Assembly: GCA_017539165.1 (NCBI GenBank)
Contig: JAFYHN010000079.1
Span: forward strand, 1 to 64,000
Origin: Eubacterium sp.
GTDB taxonomy: Bacteria > Bacillota > Clostridia > Lachnospirales > Lachnospiraceae
Direction: 5' to 3'
Length of the DNA: 64,000 nucleotides
Shown here: positions 56,746 through 64,000 of the stretch, piece by piece
How the letters are laid out: each line of letters starts with the position of its first letter
Numbering within the stretch: the first letter of the stretch is position 1
Notes under the pieces: model-generated
The model's database searches: none
Seen by the model: the letters and a program-made list of their open reading frames with translations, nothing else
Told to the model about the DNA's origin: nothing
Translations under genes and position numbers: made by a program

Positions 56746-57684
56746 ATGAAAAGAAATCTAACATTTTTATCATGTGATGCTATCACTGATATTCATGCAG
56801 TACAGTGGTTACCTTCTAGGCAACCTAAAGCTGTTGTACAGCTTATCCACGGCATGGTCGAATATATCGAAAGATATGATGGATTTGCTCAGTATCTTAC
56901 AGAACAGGGATTCGTTGTTTTCGGTCATGACCATCTGGGCCATGGTCAATCTGTTCGAAGCGTAGAAGATTGGGGATTTATATCTGAGATGGCACCTGCG
57001 AGATCTCTTGTAAGAGATATTCATAAGATGCGCAAAAATGCCCAGAAGCTCTATCCTGATATTCCATATATCATGTTGGGACACAGTATGGGATCATATC
57101 TTCTCAGAAGATACCTGTCACAAAAGGGAGAAGGTCTTTCCGGCGCAATCATAGTAGGTACCGGAGCTGAGTCTGATCTGGTAGTAAGAAGCGGTCTTAT
57201 GATGGTTCGATCAACCGCTCAGGCCAAAGGATGGCGCTTCCGCAGTGAAAAGATAAAAGAGATGACATACACTGCACCTTATAAAATGTATGACCTTCAC
57301 GGAATCGATAATTCTAACAGTTGGGTATGCAGTGATCCCGAAATCATGGAAGCATATAATCATGACCCTAGATGTCAGTTTACTTTCACTCTTAGCGGAT
57401 ACGAGGCACTGCTCTCTACAGTTCTCTTTGATAACCAGAGAAAAAATATAGACATGATTCCAAAAGATCTTCCTATGCTGCTAACATCAGGCGAACTTGA
57501 TCCGGTGGGAAACCTTGGAAAGGGTGTCAAGAAAGTATACCAGCAATATGTCAAAGCTGGTATAAGCGATATCGAATGTAAGTTATATCCAGAAGACAGA
57601 CACGAAATACTTAATGAGCCTAACAAAGCTGAAGTTTATGCAGATATCGTAGACTGGATTGAAAGAAGATGTTTATCTAAATAA
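56746..57684 (+). CDS. Monoacylglycerol lipase/lysophospholipase-like alpha/beta hydrolase
   Basis: 312 residues, serine aminopeptidase S33 (Hydrolase_4) family. LIHGMVEYIERYDGFAQYL gives the oxyanion region, DHLGHGQS is the family signature, nucleophile elbow LGHSMGSYLLRRYL, probable catalytic Asp in SGELDPVGN and His in EDRHEIL. Likely releases fatty acids from monoacylglycerols or lysolipids in the cytoplasm. GGGGAG lies 8 nt before ATG 56746; the frame extends upstream to 56698 without a ribosome site. Single gene with its own promoter and terminator. Confidence 0.9.
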   Translation: MKRNLTFLSCDAITDIHAVQWLPSRQPKAVVQLIHGMVEYIERYDGFAQYLTEQGFVVFGHDHLGHGQSVRSVEDWGFISEMAPARSLVRDIHKMRKNAQKLYPDIPYIMLGHSMGSYLLRRYLSQKGEGLSGAIIVGTGAESDLVVRSGLMMVRSTAQAKGWRFRSEKIKEMTYTAPYKMYDLHGIDNSNSWVCSDPEIMEAYNHDPRCQFTFTLSGYEALLSTVLFDNQRKNIDMIPKDLPMLLTSGELDPVGNLGKGVKKVYQQYVKAGISDIECKLYPEDRHEILNEPNKAEVYADIVDWIERRCLSK

Positions 57685-57721
57685 TTTTTGCGTATAAATT
57701 AAATATTAATCAAGTCAAGTT

Positions 57722-57763
57722 AAAAAGATGACAGTTGAAATCAGATTTCAACTGTCATCTTTT
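57722..57763. terminator. Bidirectional terminator, copy 3 of the dispersed palindrome
   Basis: AAAAAGATGACAGTTGAAAT (57722-57741), CAG, then the complement to 57763; between the convergent lipase-like gene and guaB. Confidence 0.85.
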
Positions 57764-57797
57764 GATTTTATAAAACTTTTTGATAATTCAACTGTTA

Positions 57798-59306
57798 TTA
57801 CTGAACTTCTTCTCTACTGCTTTCCTTACGGATAACGTCGTGTGCACCACCTTCAACGATACTTGTTGATGATACAAGTGTTATCTTAGCCTTTTCCTGA
57901 AGTTCCTTTATAGTAAGTGCTCCACAGTTGCACATTGTTGACTTAACCTTGCTGAGTGTTCTATCAACATTGTCCTTAAGTGGTCCTGCATATGGAACGT
58001 ATGAATCTACGCCTTCTTCAAAATGAAGCTTCTTATCACCACCGAGATCATATCTCTGCCAGTTACGAGCACGGTTTGATCCTTCACCCCAGTACTCTTT
58101 TACATAGTTACCATTTACGAGAAGCTTCTCTGTTGGGCTCTCATCAAATCTTGCAAAGTATCTACCAAGCATTACGAAGTCAGATCCCATAGCAAGTGCA
58201 AGTGTGATGTGATGATCGTATACGATACCACCATCTGAACATACAGGAATATAGATTCCAGTCTCTTCATAGTACTCATCTCTTGCCTGACATACTTCAA
58301 TAAGTGCCGTAGCCTGTCCACGACCGATACCCTTAGTCTCTCTTGTGATACAGATAGATCCGCCGCCGATACCAACCTTGATAAAGTCAGCACCACATTC
58401 AGCGAGGAATCTGAAGCCTTCTCTATCTACTACATTTCCGGCACCAACCTTAACTGAATCACCATAGTTCTCTCTGATCCACTTAAGTGTAATCTCCTGC
58501 CATGCTGAGAATCCTTCAGATGAATCTATACAAAGAACATCAGCACCTGCCTCGATAAGAGCAGGAACTCTCTCAGCGAAGTCTCTTGTGTTGATTCCTG
58601 CACCAACGATATATCTCTTCTGAGAATCAAGGAGTTCTCCTGGATTCTTCTTATGCTCATCATAATCCTTACGGAATACAAAACTTACAAGTCTTCCGTC
58701 CTTATCAACGATAGGAAGAGAATTGAGCTTGTTGTCCCAGATAATGTCATTTGCCTCTGATATAGAAATTCCATCCTGAGCTGTTATAAGCTTCTCAAGC
58801 GGTGTCATAAATTCCTTAACCTGAAGGTCAAGTGACATACGGCTCAAACGATAGTCTCTACTTGAAACAATACCAACAAGCTTTCCTTCAGCCGTACCAT
58901 CTTCAGTTACTGCAACTGTAGAATGTCCGGACTTCTCTTTCATCGCAAGTATATCTCCAAGAGTTGCATCAGGGCTGATATTTGAATCACTCTTTACAAA
59001 TCCAGCCTTATAGCCCTTAACTCTTGCTACCATGGCAGCTTCATCTTCTATACTCTGTGAACCGTAAATAAAAGAAACACCACCTGCCTTAGCAAGAGCG
59101 ATTGCCAGGTTTTCACCTGATACTGACTGCATGATGGCTGATACCATAGGTATTGACATCTCTATTGCAGGCTTCTCACCCTTCTTGAACTTAACCAGTG
59201 GTGTTTTGAGACTTACATTTGTAGGAATGCACTCACTTGATGAGTATCCCGGAATAAGTAAGTATTCATTAAATGTGTGTGATGGTTCTGTGATATAAGT
59301 TGCCAT
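57798..59306 (-). CDS. guaB: IMP dehydrogenase
   Basis: Oxidises IMP to XMP with NAD, the first step to guanine nucleotides. 502 residues: a TIM-barrel with two CBS domains inserted (about 95-215: [36 protein letters not shown]). The catalytic loop [20 protein letters not shown] contains the Cys nucleophile; substrate motifs [26 protein letters not shown] follow. The loop differs from the GSICTTR form of many bacteria ([12 protein letters not shown]), a variant of the family. ATG 59306 follows AAGGAGG; the frame extends to 59324. Confidence 0.95.
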   Translation of the reverse strand: MATYITEPSHTFNEYLLIPGYSSSECIPTNVSLKTPLVKFKKGEKPAIEMSIPMVSAIMQSVSGENLAIALAKAGGVSFIYGSQSIEDEAAMVARVKGYKAGFVKSDSNISPDATLGDILAMKEKSGHSTVAVTEDGTAEGKLVGIVSSRDYRLSRMSLDLQVKEFMTPLEKLITAQDGISISEANDIIWDNKLNSLPIVDKDGRLVSFVFRKDYDEHKKNPGELLDSQKRYIVGAGINTRDFAERVPALIEAGADVLCIDSSEGFSAWQEITLKWIRENYGDSVKVGAGNVVDREGFRFLAECGADFIKVGIGGGSICITRETKGIGRGQATALIEVCQARDEYYEETGIYIPVCSDGGIVYDHHITLALAMGSDFVMLGRYFARFDESPTEKLLVNGNYVKEYWGEGSNRARNWQRYDLGGDKKLHFEEGVDSYVPYAGPLKDNVDRTLSKVKSTMCNCGALTIKELQEKAKITLVSSTSIVEGGAHDVIRKESSREEVQ

Positions 59307-59388
59307 GTTTTCCTCCTTTTTCATTGGAATCCTTCGTCACGAAGAATCGGTCTAAATCTTTACTCTTAATCTATTATGAATTTTTGAG

Positions 59389-59417
59389 ATTATACCCCAT
59401 ATGTGGGATAAAAACAA
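59389..59417 (-). promoter_or_regulatory. Promoter of guaB
   Basis: -35 TTGTTT (59412-59417), 17 nt, -10 TATAAT (59389-59394) on the minus strand. The leader holds a small hairpin CTTCGTCACGAAG just before the ribosome site. Confidence 0.6.
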
Positions 59418-59499
59418 GAGTAAATATTCTCAAATATTAATTAATTTAGAATCAATTATTCTACTTGCTTTATTTATGGTGTTAAAGCACCCCTATTAG

Positions 59500-59539
59500 C
59501 AGAAGGCTCACTATGCTTTTTAACATAATGAGCCTTCTG
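59500..59539 (-). terminator. Hairpin after the large LRR gene
   Basis: CAGAAGGCTCACTATG and CATAATGAGCCTTCTG, 16-bp arms with one mismatch, 28 nt beyond the stop at 59567. There is no T-tract, so termination may be partial. Confidence 0.55.
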
Positions 59540-59566
59540 TGTATTATGTATTAACTCAAACTAAAT

Positions 59567-62500
59567 CTATTTAGTAACCTTAGCTGTATCAGCCATTCCA
59601 GCTTTCTTAAACATCTTGGTATACTTAGTAACTTTAGCCTTAGGTACCTTAATCTTAAGCTTAGCTGATGTATTCTTAAATGAACCAGCACCAACCGTCT
59701 TAAGTTTTGTACTCTTAAGAACAAACTTTGTAAGCTTCTTATCGCCAAAGAATGCTTTTGTACCAATCTTAGTGAGCTTTTTACTATTGACCGTTACTGA
59801 TGTAAGTGATGTACATCCACTAAATGCCATGTTACCAATAGTTGTCACATTCGTACCGATTGTAACAGTCTTAAGCTTTGTACAACCCTTGAATGCATTA
59901 TTAGCAACTGCAGTTACTGTGAACTGTACTCCTCCAATCTTAACCTTAGCAGGTACTGTAGCCTTAGTAGCTTTCTTGTTATAAGGTCCCATGTATGTAA
60001 CGTTACCACCAGTTACCTTACCAGATTTATTAATAACCTTTGTAACCTTATATTTACCAACCTTATCGGTCACCTGCTTGTTCTGCTTAATCTGCGTAGG
60101 CTGAACCTTATCGGCAACCTCCCATTTCTTTCCTGACTCATCAGTAGCTATCTTTCCATCATCGGATACAGATGGACTTGTACGTTTAGTAACTGTTATA
60201 GTACATGTCGCTTTGACTTTCTTTATATCTGATACTACAACGATATCACATGTTCCTTCTTTAACACCTGTAACTACTCCGGTATAAGGATCTACCGTTG
60301 CAACAGAAGTATTTGTAGAACTAAAGGTATATCCTTCAAGAGAATCAGAAGGTGTCTTTGTAACCGAAAGCGTAATCTTCTTACCCGCTTCTACAGAAGC
60401 CTTCTCTTTGATCTTTATGGATTTAAGAGTCTTATTTGTAACAAAGAATGTAAACTCAGTCTTTCCACCACTCTCTGTTGTAGCAGTAATAACAGTTTTT
60501 CCTGCCTTTAATCCCTTAACATATAGTGTTCCGGAATTTGCAACAATCTTAGTTCCATAGCTCTTTCCATCATTTCTTGCAGCTATCTGTGCTATCGAAC
60601 CATCAGCAACAGAGAAAGATACATGATCATCATTGTCTTTTGGTCTAAAGATACCTATGGTATTCTTATCATCTGATACAAATCCAAATGAGTACATAGA
60701 ATCAACTTCAACAGAAGCACTCTTCATTAAGAATTTAATATTCTTTGTAGGTGCAGTTATCTTTACTGTTTTTGTCTGTCGAATACTTCCTACTTTAGAC
60801 TTAGCTGAAATAGTAACCGAGCCAACTCTTACTGCATTAAGTATCGCTTTATTACCTTCCTGTTTAAGGGTAGCTGCACCACCGCTTATACTCCACTCAA
60901 CATTTTCATTTGAAAGAGCCGGAATATTCTTAACAGTATAAGTTTTAGATACCCCACCAAAATTCAAGAAATCATCTCCTACTATTTCAAGCTCGGTAGG
61001 AACTGTTTCTTCTTTTGATTTTCTTACAGTAACTCTTACACTCTTTGATACTGACCCAGAATGAGTTCTGACAGTAATGGTACAAGAATTCTTTTTCTTT
61101 GTATCATAATATCCATTATCATATATCTTCTTAGCTGTAATAACACCTGATGCATTAACTGTAGCAACCTCAGGATCATCACTGTAGTAGAGCAATCCAG
61201 TAGGTTCATTATAAGTCGTAGATGTTTTATCAGTATATTCAATACCTGAAGTCTTAATGTTTGATACATTCCCCTGAATAAGTTCAATATTTGAAGCCTT
61301 TCCGGTTTCCGAAAGAATACAATCAAACTTGCTTATAGGATTTACAACATTCAGCTCAACAAGATTAATGCAATCATAAGCTATGTTTCCGGTTGAATGA
61401 TTTGTATGAGAATAAACAAGTCTAAGTACAGCCTTACCTTTACCCTTAACCATTATCTTTTGCTTAGATTCAAAAAACTTTCCAGGAGTAGTATCGGTAT
61501 ATCCACCATTTATAGGAAGTTTATTATCGGCAGCTCCTTCTATTGCAATAACATCTGCACCGGAAGCAACCTCCCATCTGAGATTATTTGCCTGTGAACC
61601 GGTACCATATGTAAATGTTGATGGATCTATATTAGCCTGCAAATTAACGAAAGTAGGATTACTCATATTTGTAGATATTCTAGATCCATTAATATATCCA
61701 ACATACTTAGCTTGATTCGATGTAGTTTTGGATCCACGTGTCCACTCAACACTTCTGGATATTTCCATATTAGAATTGTCAACATCCATGAATACTCCAC
61801 CGGTCTGCTGTTTTTGAGTCATAAAGACATTTTTAGCTTGTACACCAACGATTCGAACAGGTATATCAATAGTAGCAGACTTACTCTTTCCACCAAATAT
61901 ATAGTTACCCTGGATATTGGCTTTAGTACCATTTGCTTTTGCAGTAGCACCACCGGTAATAAAAAACTGTTTAGAGTTATTCCTATGAGAAATCGTAAAA
62001 TAATCTTCAGGATCGTTATTTATATCAATATTACCATCTCTGTAAAATTGAACAGAAGAACACTCTACAAAGGCATTTGCCTCAAAAACTATAGTCTGGC
62101 CAAACGGAACATCTAAACCATTTTCAAGTGTTCCGAGTGATATATTAAGACTTGGTACCTTTGTGGCTGGATTTCCAAAAGCCAACGAAGATATTTGAGC
62201 ATCAACCGGAAAATGAATAGCCGCTAAAGAAGGACACATATTAAATGCATTACTTTCAATAAGCTTCAATGAAGCATCAGGAGCAGAAAATTCTGTTAAA
62301 TTAGTACAATTTGAGAAAGCATAAGCACTAACTTTATCAATCTTCGTGTTACCCATATCTACATTTGATAATTTATCATCTCCTGCGAAAGCATATTGTC
62401 CAAGTGTAGTAAGCTTTCTGGAATTAACAAAGCTTATCGTTTGCAGTTTTTTATTATCTGAAAAAGCATTTCTACCTATAGTCTCAATATTTGAATTAAA

Positions 62501-64000
62501 TCGTATATTTACTGTTTCTTTACACTCACTAAATGCATAATCATCTATAGTTTTAACAGCTCCAGGGAATGCAAACGTACTTCCTGAGTTATCAAGTTTC
62601 AGATAAGTATTCTTTGAAAATGCATTTTTTCCTATAGTTTCAAGACTAGTTTGCGAACTAAAATTCGTAAGTACTCTTAATCCACATTCCGTTGTTTCTG
62701 CAATCTTTGCAGGACAGCACTCTGAAAATGCCTGATCATCTATTTTCTTTAATGAGCTGCTACCTGAAAACTTAACCTCACCCAAACCGTAATCCTGATA
62801 AAAAGCTTTTTTTCCTATAGTTTCAAGACTCTTTGGTAAACGAAGTTCCTTTATTCCATCTATATCGTTAACGGACGTCGTTTTTCCGTCAATATAATAA
62901 CTGCAATTACTAAAAGCAGATTCCTTGATAGCCTTCAAGCTACTAAGTCCACTTAAATCTATTACACCGGATGATGATGTAGATGTATATACGTTATTAA
63001 TTCTTTCTCTGTATGCAAAAGCATATTCACAAATCTGAGTAATACCCATAGGAAGCTTAACTGACATATTTTGTGATGTTTCCGAAATATTATCTGCAGT
63101 TTTATAATAATCAGCAAGCCCTTTTCCATTAAGTATTACAGATTCATTTTCCACATCCTCTGCTACGAGAGTTATACTTTCTGCCCATTTAGGGAGAGTT
63201 TTGATATTTTCGACAGCAAATGCATATGCCGGAACTGATGTAATACTTCCAAGACTCTCAACAGTCTTTATTGACGGTGTATCATAGAAACAATAATCGC
63301 CAATACTTGTAACACTATTAGGTAAATAAACTGTTTCCAGACCTTCAATACGATTATTTGAATCCAACGAAACTTTAAGAGTACTATTCTCAATTTTAAG
63401 TTTTACACAATAAGCAAAAGCATAATTACCGATTGTTGTAAGCTTTGTAGTATTCTGTAAAAAGTCCTTGGTACTTTTCAGATTGCCGTCAAATGTAAAT
63501 GCGTAATCTCCTATGACCTTAAGATTAGATGTATTTTTAATTGTTACTTTGTTAAGGAATGGTGTACAACAAAAAACACCACTATTAAGAGTCGTTATTC
63601 CATCAGGAATATTAATACTTGTTATATCCGATCCTGCAAAAGCTGCAGATCCAAGATCTGTAAGTGATGCAGGTAAAGTAATATCTGTCACCGCAAACGA
63701 AGAATTAAAGAATCCAGATATACCTATCGTAGTAAGCTTGTTTAATGAACCCAACTTAAGCTCACTCATAATTATAGCATCATCAAAAGCTGATCTGTCT
63801 ATAGTAGTCAGATATCCTGCAGCATTTTCAATATTGATGCTCTTTATCGTTGTACTTCTGAAAGCTGAGTTTCCTATTCTGCTAATTTTAGATCCTGAAG
63901 GAATCTCAACTGTAAGTCCATTAGCATTATTAATCTCACTTAAAAATGCATTAGGGATTTCCGTTATATTCGCTGCAAATGTAATCTTATCAAGAGAGCT
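59567..64000 (-). CDS. Giant surface protein with LRR_5 and bacterial Ig-like repeats, N-terminus beyond window
   Basis: The frame is open to the right edge (77 codons beyond the first internal ATG at 63769), so at least 1477 residues are visible. From the edge to about 62.2 kb run LRR_5/BspA-type units (FNSSFAVTDITLPASLTDLG, NAFSDNKKLQTISF, YAFAGDDKLSNVDM). A beta-rich middle follows, then Ig-like Big_2 domains (about 61.1-60.2 kb; SSTNTSVATVDPYTGVVTGV). A Lys-rich C-terminus has four further LRR units (NNAFKGCTKLKTVTIGTNVT, MAFSGCTSLTSVTV). No LPXTG anchor. Unlike the two giants at 41-52 kb the visible part has no pilin helix, and the N-terminus is unseen. Likely an adhesin or glycan-binding wall protein. 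Confidence 0.85.
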   Translation of the reverse strand, partial: SSLDKITFAANITEIPNAFLSEINNANGLTVEIPSGSKISRIGNSAFRSTTIKSINIENAAGYLTTIDRSAFDDAIIMSELKLGSLNKLTTIGISGFFNSSFAVTDITLPASLTDLGSAAFAGSDITSINIPDGITTLNSGVFCCTPFLNKVTIKNTSNLKVIGDYAFTFDGNLKSTKDFLQNTTKLTTIGNYAFAYCVKLKIENSTLKVSLDSNNRIEGLETVYLPNSVTSIGDYCFYDTPSIKTVESLGSITSVPAYAFAVENIKTLPKWAESITLVAEDVENESVILNGKGLADYYKTADNISETSQNMSVKLPMGITQICEYAFAYRERINNVYTSTSSSGVIDLSGLSSLKAIKESAFSNCSYYIDGKTTSVNDIDGIKELRLPKSLETIGKKAFYQDYGLGEVKFSGSSSLKKIDDQAFSECCPAKIAETTECGLRVLTNFSSQTSLETIGKNAFSKNTYLKLDNSGSTFAFPGAVKTIDDYAFSECKETVNIRFNSNIETIGRNAFSDNKKLQTISFVNSRKLTTLGQYAFAGDDKLSNVDMGNTKIDKVSAYAFSNCTNLTEFSAPDASLKLIESNAFNMCPSLAAIHFPVDAQISSLAFGNPATKVPSLNISLGTLENGLDVPFGQTIVFEANAFVECSSVQFYRDGNIDINNDPEDYFTISHRNNSKQFFITGGATAKANGTKANIQGNYIFGGKSKSATIDIPVRIVGVQAKNVFMTQKQQTGGVFMDVDNSNMEISRSVEWTRGSKTTSNQAKYVGYINGSRISTNMSNPTFVNLQANIDPSTFTYGTGSQANNLRWEVASGADVIAIEGAADNKLPINGGYTDTTPGKFFESKQKIMVKGKGKAVLRLVYSHTNHSTGNIAYDCINLVELNVVNPISKFDCILSETGKASNIELIQGNVSNIKTSGIEYTDKTSTTYNEPTGLLYYSDDPEVATVNASGVITAKKIYDNGYYDTKKKNSCTITVRTHSGSVSKSVRVTVRKSKEETVPTELEIVGDDFLNFGGVSKTYTVKNIPALSNENVEWSISGGAATLKQEGNKAILNAVRVGSVTISAKSKVGSIRQTKTVKITAPTKNIKFLMKSASVEVDSMYSFGFVSDDKNTIGIFRPKDNDDHVSFSVADGSIAQIAARNDGKSYGTKIVANSGTLYVKGLKAGKTVITATTESGGKTEFTFFVTNKTLKSIKIKEKASVEAGKKITLSVTKTPSDSLEGYTFSSTNTSVATVDPYTGVVTGVKEGTCDIVVVSDIKKVKATCTITVTKRTSPSVSDDGKIATDESGKKWEVADKVQPTQIKQNKQVTDKVGKYKVTKVINKSGKVTGGNVTYMGPYNKKATKATVPAKVKIGGVQFTVTAVANNAFKGCTKLKTVTIGTNVTTIGNMAFSGCTSLTSVTVNSKKLTKIGTKAFFGDKKLTKFVLKSTKLKTVGAGSFKNTSAKLKIKVPKAKVTKYTKMFKKAGMADTAKVTK

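Overview
The window looks like a chromosomal segment of a low-GC, monoderm Clostridia bacterium, most likely Lachnospiraceae (Butyrivibrio or a relative). This is inferred from AT-rich spacers, strong AGGAGG-type ribosome sites, an NADP-type glutamate dehydrogenase, wall-polymer enzymes (CDP-glycerol phosphotransferase family, LTA-synthase family), BspA-like leucine-rich surface proteins and a Gram-positive type IV pilus locus. No rRNA, tRNA, CRISPR array, IS transposase or prophage was seen.

Positions 1-15.8 kb are mostly housekeeping. They hold gdhA (cut by the left edge), an MscS-like membrane protein, a CDP-glycerol glycerophosphotransferase family gene, an EAL-domain c-di-GMP phosphodiesterase 1 nt upstream of glpK, a degenerate AAA protein, convergent purC and purE, a zinc/cadmium efflux unit (SmtB-type repressor with its operator, free HMA domain, P1B-ATPase), a secreted 3D-domain protein, a SpoT-like HD hydrolase and trpS. 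Positions 16-24 kb hold a putative LXG-like toxin and immunity pair behind an amino-acid ABC transporter, a diguanylate cyclase and a DegV protein, then a CorA family transporter. Positions 24-31 kb hold a secreted beta-helix protein, a DUF4143 ATPase preceded by two CRP-type dyads, and an LTA-synthase family gene interrupted by one in-frame amber codon.

Positions 31.3-56.5 kb are the most unusual part: a type IV pilus locus read leftward. Assembly genes are pilB (with an N-terminal MshEN-like c-di-GMP motif pair), a PilO-like gene, a PilM-PilN fusion, pilC and a prepilin peptidase reduced to its methyltransferase half. Upstream lie three normal-sized minor prepilins and two giant prepilins of 2216 and 1519 residues. 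In the giants, a class III signal and pilin helix are fused to GLUG-type repeats or DUF285/BspA-type leucine-rich repeats. A major-type pilin lies downstream of pilB and another prepilin lies at 56 kb. A diguanylate cyclase (SGDEF) and a CydDC-like membrane protein with no ATPase domains sit between them. My reading is a c-di-GMP-responsive pilus that displays very large adhesin pilins; no PilT is present in the window.

Positions 56.7-64 kb hold a monoacylglycerol-lipase-like hydrolase, guaB, and the 3' part of another giant surface protein (LRR_5 plus Ig-like repeats) that runs off the right edge. A perfect palindrome with a 17-bp identical arm recurs at 3.7, 55.9 and 57.7 kb as an intergenic terminator, and a 169-bp palindromic, MITE-like element separates pilB from the downstream pilin.
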